Program-made: the position numbers and the translations under genes
The notes under the pieces: model-generated
What the model was told of the DNA's origin: nothing
The model's input: only the letters and a program-made list of their open reading frames with translations
Databases searched by the model: none
Part shown: positions 32,184-39,326 of the stretch, piece after piece
Layout of the letters: every line of letters begins with the position of its first letter
How positions within the stretch are numbered: the first letter of the stretch is position 1
Assembly (NCBI RefSeq): GCF_001006045.1
Contig: NZ_CP011267.1
Location: 124,001 to 188,000 of the forward strand
Length of the DNA: 64,000 bases
Origin: Geoglobus ahangari
GTDB taxonomy: Archaea > Halobacteriota > Archaeoglobi > Archaeoglobales > Archaeoglobaceae
Direction: 5' to 3'

Positions 32184-32891
32184 TTAAAAAACCTTTGCCA
32201 CCTTCGTGCCAACATGCTCGCCGCTCAGAAACCTCCTGATCGCATCCTTCTCGTAACCGCTGAAAATGTACACGTCGCAAATTCTCGCTATCCTGAGCGC
32301 CTCCTCAAGCTTCCCCCTCATTCCCCCCGTCACATCAGCCTTGCCGCTTGCTGGAGACGTTGCCTCAAGAACCGAGTCAACGTTGCCGGAGTGAACGAGC
32401 TCGACCACCTCTCCGTCAACAACAACAGCAGTATCGCTGGCAAATCCCACGGCCTCCGGCCTGAGCTTCTCCGCAAGAATCCTCACGACCTCATCTCCGC
32501 TCATGACCCTGAACCTTCCCGCCTCGTAGACGATGTCGCCGTGCATGACGGGGATGAAGCCCTCCTCCACCGCAGACCTCAGGAAGTCGAAGTCCGGGCT
32601 GGAGAAGAACTCGAGGGGGTGGACGGGGAGGGGGTGCTTCCCGGCCCTTATAAGGCTCTCGCAGACGATCGAGTTGAGCTTCAGGCAGGCGTGGTGGGTT
32701 TTCGCCACGCCCTCCCTGCTGAGCCCGTACATCTTCACGTGCGGATGGCCGAAGCTGCCGACTCCGTGGACAAGAATCACCTCTCCATCCAGCTGGCGGG
32801 AGATGCTCTCGATCACGTCGAGCCTCGCCACCTCGAACGCTCCATCAGACTTGTCAGTTATCAGCGCTCCCCCAATCTTCAAAATCCTCAA
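32184..32891 (-). CDS. Isopentenyl phosphate kinase
   Basis: Phosphorylates isopentenyl phosphate to isopentenyl diphosphate in the alternative archaeal mevalonate pathway. It is an amino-acid-kinase-fold enzyme of 235 residues. Evidence: N-terminal ILKIGGALITDKS (ATP-phosphate loop), HGVGSFGHPHV with the catalytic His of the GSFGH motif at residue 49, VMHGDIVYE, FASDTAVVVDGE and ADVTGGMRGKLEEAL. Its start lies within the end of the mevalonate kinase gene (38-base overlap), so the two pathway steps are coupled. Together they supply precursors for the ether lipid enzymes elsewhere in the window. Confidence 0.92.
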   Translation of the reverse strand: MRILKIGGALITDKSDGAFEVARLDVIESISRQLDGEVILVHGVGSFGHPHVKMYGLSREGVAKTHHACLKLNSIVCESLIRAGKHPLPVHPLEFFSSPDFDFLRSAVEEGFIPVMHGDIVYEAGRFRVMSGDEVVRILAEKLRPEAVGFASDTAVVVDGEVVELVHSGNVDSVLEATSPASGKADVTGGMRGKLEEALRIARICDVYIFSGYEKDAIRRFLSGEHVGTKVAKVF

Positions 32892-33735
32892 CCCTTACCC
32901 CCTCCGCTGAAAGTGATATCCTCATCTCCCCCATTCCGGTGGTGAGAACGCAGCCTCCACCTCCGGCACCTGTTATCTTTGCGGAATAGCCGGCTTCCTC
33001 AACCCTCGCCACTATCCTGTCTATCTCAGGCGTGCTCACGCCTATGGCCCTCAGAAGGCTCTGGTTCATCCTGAACAGCCTCGATACCTCAGCAATATCG
33101 TTTCTCTCCAGCGCCTCCGCACCCCTCACCGCTATCGCGTCCATGGCATCGAGCACGGGGAGGATGACGTCCGGGTAAGCGTCCCTGAGCTCCCTCACCC
33201 TCCTGACCATCTCCGCCGTGACCGAGGTCTCCCCGCTGTCAATTACCTCGAACTCGAGGTCCGTGTGGAACCTCCTCTTTTCCGGCAGAACCCAGCTGCC
33301 GCCGAATGTGGAGACGAAGGGGTCTGTCCCGCTGCCTATCCCCTGAACGTCCAGCTCAACCTTCCTCGCGAGCTCGAATATCTCCTCCCTTCCAAGGCCG
33401 GCGTTGAACTCGGCGTTCAGGGCTCCAAGGGTTGCCACAGTAACTGCAGCAGAGCTACCAAGCCCGCTTGCAGGTGGAATGTCGCTTCTGACCTCCACCT
33501 CAACTCCTCCAACCTCACAGACCTCCGAGAACCTCCTGATCGCGTGGGAGATGTAGGCGTGCTTTCCGGCGAAGTCGTATCCGGTTGTTCCGAATGAGGA
33601 GGTTATCCTGACCTCTCCGGATTTCTCGGCCTTCACATAGCACCTCAAGTCTATGGCCGAGACTACCGCGTGCTTGCCGTAAACCACGGAGTGCTCTCCG
33701 AAGACTATCACCTTCCCCGGGGCAGAGGCGATCAT
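32854..33735 (-). CDS. mvk: Mevalonate kinase
   Basis: GHMP kinase converting mevalonate to 5-phosphomevalonate, an early isoprenoid step. Motifs in order: APGKVIVFGEHSVVYGKHA at the N terminus, PPASGLGSSAAVTVATLGAL (the GHMP ATP-binding loop), and KITGAGGGGCVLT near the C terminus. The conserved Asp of SGTDPFVSTFGG supports mevalonate kinase. The frame opens at GTG 33741, but a TATA box at 33754-33762 predicts leaderless translation from ATG 33735 (MIASAPGK). A 15-bp palindrome lies immediately upstream of that promoter. Confidence 0.92.
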   Translation of the reverse strand: MIASAPGKVIVFGEHSVVYGKHAVVSAIDLRCYVKAEKSGEVRITSSFGTTGYDFAGKHAYISHAIRRFSEVCEVGGVEVEVRSDIPPASGLGSSAAVTVATLGALNAEFNAGLGREEIFELARKVELDVQGIGSGTDPFVSTFGGSWVLPEKRRFHTDLEFEVIDSGETSVTAEMVRRVRELRDAYPDVILPVLDAMDAIAVRGAEALERNDIAEVSRLFRMNQSLLRAIGVSTPEIDRIVARVEEAGYSAKITGAGGGGCVLTTGMGEMRISLSAEGVRVEDFEDWGSADN

Positions 33736-33753
33736 CACCACAACTCCTGCAGG

Positions 33754-33762
33754 GATAAATAA
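33754..33762 (-). promoter_or_regulatory. TATA box for the mvk-ipk operon
   Basis: TTTTATTTA on the reverse strand, about 23 nt before ATG 33735, so the message begins at or next to the start codon. Confidence 0.5.
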
Positions 33763-33765
33763 AAA

Positions 33766-33780
33766 TGTGCTGTCAGCACA
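33766..33780. promoter_or_regulatory. 15-bp palindrome upstream of the mvk promoter
   Basis: Perfect TGTGCTG-T-CAGCACA, directly upstream of the mvk TATA box and overlapping the stop codon of hypE (33773-33775). Position and symmetry fit a binding site for a dimeric regulator of isoprenoid precursor genes. Confidence 0.45.
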
Positions 33781-34804
33781 CCCTCGGAATCGGGTCTATC
33801 GTGGGCCACGGCAGTATCTTGGTCGTCCCTATCCTCGTCTTAACCACGACTTCCCTGAACTCGTCGGTCGTGTAGCCGATTATCTCGGCACTTTCGTCAA
33901 ACTTTCTGAGAACCCTGAGCACGTCCTCAGCCATCTCACCCTCCACGCCCATAACCACCTTGCCCTCGTTGGCCATTGTGAGGGGATCGAGCCCGAGGGC
34001 GTCGCAAACGCCCTTAACATCATCCCTGACGGGTATCCTCTCCTCCTCCACAAGTATCCCAACACCGCTCTTCTCCGCCATCTCATTGAGAGCTTCGGCC
34101 ACACCACCCCTCGTCGGATCCTTCATGGCCGAAACTCCCCCAACCTCCATCGCAGCCTTCACGGCAAACCACACAGGCTGAACATCGCTCTCAACATCCA
34201 CCTCGAATCCGAGATCCTCCCTTTCGAGGAGCATTGCAAGCCCGTGCTCGGCTATGTTTCCGGTGACAATTACCGCATCTCCCGCCTTCAGACCCCTGTC
34301 CCTCACCCACCTGTACGGGTAGTCCCTGTACTCCCTCAGAACTCTCAGGTTGTTCTCCAGAGCCTCGTTCCTCACACCGATGCCTGAGGTGTTCACGAAT
34401 ATGCCCGCGTTCATCTCCACAACCTTTGTGTCGCCTGTTATCACCTTAACTCCAATCCTCTCGCTCCAGTACCTCACATCGTCCATTATCCTCTCGAACG
34501 TCCCCTCATCAAACCCCTCCTGAATTATGAGCGCGAGGGACATGTATGCCGGCTGAGCGCCCATTACCGCGAGGTCGTTTGATGTCCCGCAGACAGCCAA
34601 GCTGCCAATGCTGCCACCCCTGAAAATTGGTGGAAATGCTGTGTAGCTGTCGGTCGTGAACACGTATTTCTCATCGAAGTCCGCAGAATCCTCCATGTCC
34701 GAGAGCGAGATCTCTCCAGCTCTGGAATCGAGCCTCGAGAATATCCTCTTCCTAAGGAACTCGGTCATGTACTTTCCACCGGCGCCATCCTCTCTCCTTA
34801 TCAT
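33773..34804 (-). CDS. hypE: Hydrogenase maturation protein HypE
   Basis: ATP-dependent dehydratase that turns the carbamoyl group received from HypF into a thiocyanate on its C-terminal cysteine, the source of the CN ligands of [NiFe] hydrogenases. The PurM-like fold is seen in FTTDSYTAFPPIFRGGSIG, VITGDTKVVE, DAVIVTGNIAEHGLAML and AMKDPTRGGVAEALNEMAE. The chain ends DPIPRVC, with the required terminal Cys. At 343 residues it is normal. ATG 34804 overlaps the hypF stop by four bases. No hydrogenase structural gene is in the window, so the target enzymes are elsewhere. Confidence 0.95.
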   Translation of the reverse strand: MIRREDGAGGKYMTEFLRKRIFSRLDSRAGEISLSDMEDSADFDEKYVFTTDSYTAFPPIFRGGSIGSLAVCGTSNDLAVMGAQPAYMSLALIIQEGFDEGTFERIMDDVRYWSERIGVKVITGDTKVVEMNAGIFVNTSGIGVRNEALENNLRVLREYRDYPYRWVRDRGLKAGDAVIVTGNIAEHGLAMLLEREDLGFEVDVESDVQPVWFAVKAAMEVGGVSAMKDPTRGGVAEALNEMAEKSGVGILVEEERIPVRDDVKGVCDALGLDPLTMANEGKVVMGVEGEMAEDVLRVLRKFDESAEIIGYTTDEFREVVVKTRIGTTKILPWPTIDPIPRVC

Positions 34805-37050
34805 TCCAACACCTCCAGAGATTTCAGCGCATAGATCTGCCCGAGGGAAATGCCATTGTCCCCGGCAGGAACAAGCTCGTTTGTCAGGTAATCAACCCTC
34901 TCGGCAAGAGACCGGGAGAAGTGGGTGTTGAAGGCCACACCTCCACTGAGAACCACGGGGAGGTCGAAGTCCCTCACAACCTCAGCGAAGCACATCGCGA
35001 GGTAATCGATGAGCCTCCACGCAACCACGCCCCTGTCCTCTCCAGCCCTGTACCTCTCGAGCGAGTCCACGAAAACGCTGCCGAACTCCAGAACCCTGAC
35101 GTGCCCCTTGCCCAGCTCCCTGCCATCAAACGAGAATGTGCTCGGTTCAAAGCTCTCTCCTATCTCAGGCTCGTAAATCTGCTCTCCCCTCCTCGCCACG
35201 CTCTCCACCTTCATGGCCGGCTCTCCCTCGTAGGTTCTCTCGAAGCAGACCTCGAGCATCGCGGATATCGCGTCCATGTACCTTCCGGCAGACGATGCGG
35301 GAGCGACGTTCAAATTCCTCCTGAACTGCATCTCCATCAGCTCGAAGCTCTCGTTCTCCCTCAGGTATTTCGAATAGTCCTCGAGGAGCTCCCAGCTTCC
35401 AGTGTGCTCGTAAATTATGGAGAAGAGAGTCCTGAGGGGGTAAGCAGTGGATAGATCTCCACCGAGAAGCTTTATCCTCTCCATCCTCGCGACCCTCTCA
35501 AAGACGCCCTCGTTGGCGTTGACGTGCAGCACCTCCCCTCCCCATATGGTGCCATCGGCCCCGAAGCCAGCTCCGTCAACAGCTATGGCAACAGCCTCGT
35601 CAATCCCCCTCTCGGCCATGACCGACAGCGCGTGTGCGAGGTGGTGCTGGACAGATATCACCCTCGCATCCATCCTCCCTGCCAGCTCATCCGCGTATGA
35701 CGAGGTGTTGTAGAGCGGGTGGAGGTCTCTCACCACATACTCTGGCCTAACGTCCAGATACTCGATCCAGAAGTCCACGGCTCTCTTGAAGAACTCGCTG
35801 AATGTCCTGAAGTTGGAGGTGTTGCCTATGTACTGGGAGGGGATTGCCTTGCCGTCCTTGAGGACGGCTACGGAGTTGTACAGCTCAGCTCCGAGGGCTA
35901 TCGCCTCCCTCTCTACTCCTACCGGAATTGGGGTGGGAACGAATCCCCTCGACCTGCGGATGATCATTCTTCTGCCATTGACCACCTTCACGACAGAGTC
36001 GTCAACCCTGTTGTGTATCCTCAAGTTGTGGTGCAGCACGGCATCGCATTCAACGTCTGGCCACTCGATAGCCATCGGCTCCCCAGGGAGGTTTGCAGAG
36101 GTCATGACGAGAGCGTCTGCTTCAAGGAAAGAGAACAGGATCGCATGCAGAGCCGTGTAGGGCAGCATGATTCCGACAGTGTCAAGATGCGGAGCCACCT
36201 GATGGAGCTCCTTTTTCTTCCTGAGCACGACTATTGGCCTCACATAGCTTTCAAGCTCAGCCCTTTCGAGATCACCTATGTGAGCGTACCTGCCCGCGGC
36301 ATCCAGATCCCTCACCATCACGGCGAAGGGCTGCTGGGGCCTTTTCAGGAGCTTTCTCAGCCTCTCCACCACACCATCGTCTGTCAGGCAGGCTATGTGG
36401 TACCCGCCTATGCCCTTCACCGCAACTATCCCGCCCTCATCAAGGATTCTGGCCGCAAGCCTGATTGCCTCGACCCCCTCAGCACCGTGGGGGTGGAGGA
36501 AGTAGCGGGGCCCGCACTTCGGGCACGCGATTGACTGCGCGTAGTACCTTCTGTCCCCCGGATCGTCATACTCCCTCTGGCAGTCTTCGCATAGCGGAAA
36601 CGCGGACATCGTCGTGTTCTCCCTGTCGAAGGGCAGCCTGAAGGACACGCTGAACCTCTGACCGCAGTCCGTGCAGGTGGTGAAGGGGTAGAGGTGGCGC
36701 CTGTTGGCAGGGTCGAAGACCTCCTTCAGGCATCTTTCGCACACGGCGAAGTCGGGGGGTGGTAGGGAGAAGAGTCCGGACTTCCCACCGCTCTCGATTA
36801 TTGAGAAGCCGCTGAACTCCTCAGCAGGCCCGAACTCCTCAATCACCACCCTCTCTATGACTGCCATCGGAGGCTTCTCTCCCCTCATCCTCTCCACGAA
36901 CCTCTCCGCACTTCCATCAACAACTATCTCGACCGTCCCATCCCCAACGTTCTTCACGTAGCCCCTGAGGCCCATTGACGTGGCGAGACGGTAGATGAAG
37001 GGGCGAAATCCGACCCCCTGCACTCTGCCAGTCACAGTGATGCGGTACAC
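34801..37050 (-). CDS. hypF: Carbamoyltransferase HypF
   Basis: Transfers a carbamoyl group from carbamoyl phosphate to HypE. Domains in order: acylphosphatase (TVTGRVQGVGFRPFIYRLA), two zinc fingers (CERC, then CTDCGQRFSV, CEDC, ACPKCGP), a YrdC-like domain (GIVAVKGIGGYHIACLTDD) and a Kae1-like domain (VAIAVDGAGFGADGTIWGGE; LSGGVAFNTHFSRSL). The open frame starts at 37089, but the leaderless-start argument favours GTG 37050: a TATA box is centred 24-25 nt before it, and homology begins there (VYRITVTGRVQG). The length of about 749 residues is as expected. It forms a coupled unit with hypE. Confidence 0.94.
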   Translation of the reverse strand: MYRITVTGRVQGVGFRPFIYRLATSMGLRGYVKNVGDGTVEIVVDGSAERFVERMRGEKPPMAVIERVVIEEFGPAEEFSGFSIIESGGKSGLFSLPPPDFAVCERCLKEVFDPANRRHLYPFTTCTDCGQRFSVSFRLPFDRENTTMSAFPLCEDCQREYDDPGDRRYYAQSIACPKCGPRYFLHPHGAEGVEAIRLAARILDEGGIVAVKGIGGYHIACLTDDGVVERLRKLLKRPQQPFAVMVRDLDAAGRYAHIGDLERAELESYVRPIVVLRKKKELHQVAPHLDTVGIMLPYTALHAILFSFLEADALVMTSANLPGEPMAIEWPDVECDAVLHHNLRIHNRVDDSVVKVVNGRRMIIRRSRGFVPTPIPVGVEREAIALGAELYNSVAVLKDGKAIPSQYIGNTSNFRTFSEFFKRAVDFWIEYLDVRPEYVVRDLHPLYNTSSYADELAGRMDARVISVQHHLAHALSVMAERGIDEAVAIAVDGAGFGADGTIWGGEVLHVNANEGVFERVARMERIKLLGGDLSTAYPLRTLFSIIYEHTGSWELLEDYSKYLRENESFELMEMQFRRNLNVAPASSAGRYMDAISAMLEVCFERTYEGEPAMKVESVARRGEQIYEPEIGESFEPSTFSFDGRELGKGHVRVLEFGSVFVDSLERYRAGEDRGVVAWRLIDYLAMCFAEVVRDFDLPVVLSGGVAFNTHFSRSLAERVDYLTNELVPAGDNGISLGQIYALKSLEVLE

Positions 37051-37070
37051 AATCAACGGCCGCAAAAGGG

Positions 37071-37078
37071 TTATATTA
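37071..37078. promoter_or_regulatory. TATA box shared by hypF-hypE and hypA-hypB-hypC-hypD
   Basis: TTATATTA, whose reverse strand reads TAATATAA. It lies 24.5 nt from GTG 37050 (hypF) and 28.5 nt from ATG 37103 (hypA). Purine-rich BRE-like bases precede it on both strands (CAAAAGGG and AATAAGAG). A single element could drive both halves of the maturation set. Confidence 0.5.
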
Positions 37079-37102
37079 CTCTTATTCATCCATGTGCTGA
37101 AA

Positions 37103-37450
37103 ATGCACGAGATGAGCTACGCTGAGGCGATACTCGAGCAGGTCGTGAGACTGGCAAAAGAGAATGGAGCAAAAGAAGTCAAAAAGATAAAGCTCGTCAT
37201 AGGGGAGCTCCTCCTGATAAATCCCAATCAGCTCACCTTCTGCCTCAACGCCATAAGCAGGGGAACCCCCATGGAGGGGGCAGAGGTCGAGATCGAGTTT
37301 GTGAAGCCGGACATCAGGTGCATCAAGTGCGGGAGGCAGTATGACGTTCCCCTTGGTGTTTGCGAGTGCGGAGGGTTTGTGAGCGTTAATGGCGGCAAGG
37401 AAATGATTTTAAAGAGCGTGGTTATGGAGGTGGAGGATGCACAGAATTGA
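37103..37450 (+). CDS. hypA: Hydrogenase nickel incorporation protein HypA
   Basis: Nickel chaperone that works with HypB to load nickel into [NiFe] hydrogenase. The N terminus MHEMSYAEAILE supplies the Ni-binding Met-His-Glu, and the zinc-binding site is RCIKCGRQYDVPLGVCECGG. At 115 residues it is typical. An upstream extension from 36995 overlaps hypF on the other strand and is discarded: MHE must be the N terminus for nickel binding. ATG 37103 lies 28.5 nt from the TATA box shared with hypF. Its 3' end overlaps hypB by 14 bases. Confidence 0.94.
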   Translation: MHEMSYAEAILEQVVRLAKENGAKEVKKIKLVIGELLLINPNQLTFCLNAISRGTPMEGAEVEIEFVKPDIRCIKCGRQYDVPLGVCECGGFVSVNGGKEMILKSVVMEVEDAQN

Positions 37451-38099
37451 GGTGGATGCCGAGGTTGACCTGCTCAGCGAGAACAAGAGGCTCGCGAGGG
37501 AGAACAGGGAGTTTCTCAAGAAGCACGGGATCAAGGCCGTGAACATAATGGGTGCGATAGGCTCCGGGAAAACGCTGCTGATAGAGAAGACGGTAGACGC
37601 GCTCAGGGATATCAGGGTGGGTGTGATTCTGGGAGATGTGGTGTGCAAGGCTGACTACGAGAGGGTTCAAAAGCATGACGTGCTGGCGGAGCCGATAAAC
37701 ACGGGCAAGGAGTGCCACCTTGACGCTCACCTGATTCACCACAGCATCCAGAAGTTCAGCGATGTGGATCTCATACTCATAGAGAACGTTGGAAACCTGA
37801 TATGCCCAGTGGACTTCGATCTGGGAGAGGATGTGAGGGTTGTAATGGTCAGCGTGACTGAAGGGGACGACGTTGTCGAGAAGCATCCCGAGATATTCAG
37901 GCTCGCTGACGTGATCATAATCAACAAGGTCGCCCTCGCCGAGTTTGTTGAGGCAGACGTTGAGAAGATGGTCGAGGACGCGAGGAGGCTCAACCCGAAC
38001 GCCAAGATAATCAGGATGGATCTCAAGAAGGGTGTTGGATTTGATGAGTGGCTCGAGTTTCTGAGGGGTGTTCTGAATGTGTCTGGCAATTCCGGCTGA
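37437..38099 (+). CDS. hypB: Hydrogenase/urease nickel GTPase HypB
   Basis: SIMIBI-class GTPase that drives nickel transfer together with HypA. Seen are Walker A NIMGAIGSGKTLLIEKT, the metal-binding GDVVCKADYERV and GKECHLDAHL (Cys/His at the dimer interface), switch region IENVGNLICP and the base-recognition NKVALAEF. The His-rich N-terminal stretch found in some bacterial HypB is absent, as usual in archaea. The 220-residue protein starts at ATG 37437 within the end of hypA and overlaps hypC by 23 bases, showing tight coupling across hypA-D. Confidence 0.95.
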   Translation: MHRIEVDAEVDLLSENKRLARENREFLKKHGIKAVNIMGAIGSGKTLLIEKTVDALRDIRVGVILGDVVCKADYERVQKHDVLAEPINTGKECHLDAHLIHHSIQKFSDVDLILIENVGNLICPVDFDLGEDVRVVMVSVTEGDDVVEKHPEIFRLADVIIINKVALAEFVEADVEKMVEDARRLNPNAKIIRMDLKKGVGFDEWLEFLRGVLNVSGNSG

Positions 38100-38292
38100 G
38101 ATAGTTGAGGTGAACTGGCCATACGCGGTGGTTGACCTCAACGGAGCGAAGAGGAAGGTGAGAGTTGATCTGCTCGATGACGTGAAACCCGGAGACTACG
38201 TGCTGATCCACGTGGGGCTGGCGATCCAGAAGGTCAGCAAAAAGGAAGTCGAGGAGATTGAGAGCCTATGGCAGAAGATATTGGAAGACTGA
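38077..38292 (+). CDS. hypC: Hydrogenase assembly chaperone HypC
   Basis: Small (71 aa) OB-fold chaperone that carries the Fe(CN)2CO unit with HypD and docks it on the hydrogenase large subunit. The diagnostic N terminus MCLAIPAEIVEVNW holds the essential Cys2, followed by VDLLDDVKPGDYVLIHVGLAI. It overlaps hypB at the 5' end and hypD at the 3' end by 25 bases. Confidence 0.95.
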   Translation: MCLAIPAEIVEVNWPYAVVDLNGAKRKVRVDLLDDVKPGDYVLIHVGLAIQKVSKKEVEEIESLWQKILED

Positions 38293-39326
38293 CCAGAAAG
38301 ATTGAGGAGATCAGCGAGGGCAGAGAGATTACGCTCATGCACCTGTGCGGGACACACGAGGACACAATCTCCAAGTACAACCTGAGGAGCCTGATGCCGG
38401 AGAACGTGAAGCTCCTCAGTGGGCCGGGATGTCCGGTGTGCATAATACCCGACACAGACCTGCAGAAGGTGTTCCACCTGATAGAGAGGAAGGACGTCGT
38501 GCTCGCCACATTCGGGGACATGGCGAGGGTGCCCTTCGAGGACAGGAGCCTCTTCTACTACAGGAGCAGGGGCAAGGACGTCAGGGTTGTTTACAGCGTT
38601 TTTGATGCCGTGGAAATTGCGGAGAAGACTGACAAGGACGTGGTATTCTTCGGGATAGGTTTTGAGACGACCATGCCGTCCATAGCTGTGGCCATAAAGG
38701 ATTCGCCAGAGAACTTCTATGTCTATTCCGCCCACAGGTACTTCATTCCGGCGATGGAGGCCATAATAAAGGGAGAGCTCAGGATAGACGGGTTCATCTG
38801 CCCCGGCCACGTCTCAACGATTGTGGGGGTGAAGGCGTACGAGAGGTTCCTGAAGTATGGAATTCCGATGGCCATCGCAGGATTCGAGCCACAGGACGTG
38901 CTTTTAGCCACATACATGCTCGTGAAGGCGATAAACGAGGGGAAGCCGTGGATATACAACGAGTACACAAGGGCTGTCAGGTATGAGGGCAACGTCAACG
39001 CTCAGAGGGTTATGAGCGAGGTCTTTGAGGCGGACGATGGTGAGTGGAGGGGGCTCGGAATTATACCGGAGACGGGAGTGAGGATAAGGAAGGAGTTTGA
39101 GGATAAGGACGCAGAGAGGGTTTTCGAGGACGTGTTCGAGGACTTTGTCCCCAAGGAGGACAAGAGAAAGAAGCACTGCAGGTGCGGTGAGGTGCTGAAG
39201 GGACTCATAACCCCAAAGGACTGCAGGCTCTTCATGACCGCCTGCACGCCGAGGAACCCGATAGGCCCCTGCATGGTGAGCTTCGAAGGAACCTGCGCAA
39301 TCTGGGCAAAGTACGGGGTTGGCTAA
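38268..39326 (+). CDS. hypD: Hydrogenase formation protein HypD
   Basis: Fe-S scaffold on which the Fe(CN)2CO cofactor is built. Conserved motifs are visible: LMHLCGTHEDTISKYNLR (CGTHE), LSGPGCPVCIIPDTD, FFGIGFETTMPS, FICPGHVSTIVG and, at the C terminus, the cysteine set KKHCRCGEVLKGLITPKDC, then CTPRNPIGPCMVSFEGTC that binds the [4Fe-4S] cluster. Length is 352 residues, normal. It ends the hypABCD operon; its stop overlaps the convergent Lhr helicase gene by 4 bases. Confidence 0.95.
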   Translation: MAEDIGRLTRKIEEISEGREITLMHLCGTHEDTISKYNLRSLMPENVKLLSGPGCPVCIIPDTDLQKVFHLIERKDVVLATFGDMARVPFEDRSLFYYRSRGKDVRVVYSVFDAVEIAEKTDKDVVFFGIGFETTMPSIAVAIKDSPENFYVYSAHRYFIPAMEAIIKGELRIDGFICPGHVSTIVGVKAYERFLKYGIPMAIAGFEPQDVLLATYMLVKAINEGKPWIYNEYTRAVRYEGNVNAQRVMSEVFEADDGEWRGLGIIPETGVRIRKEFEDKDAERVFEDVFEDFVPKEDKRKKHCRCGEVLKGLITPKDCRLFMTACTPRNPIGPCMVSFEGTCAIWAKYGVG

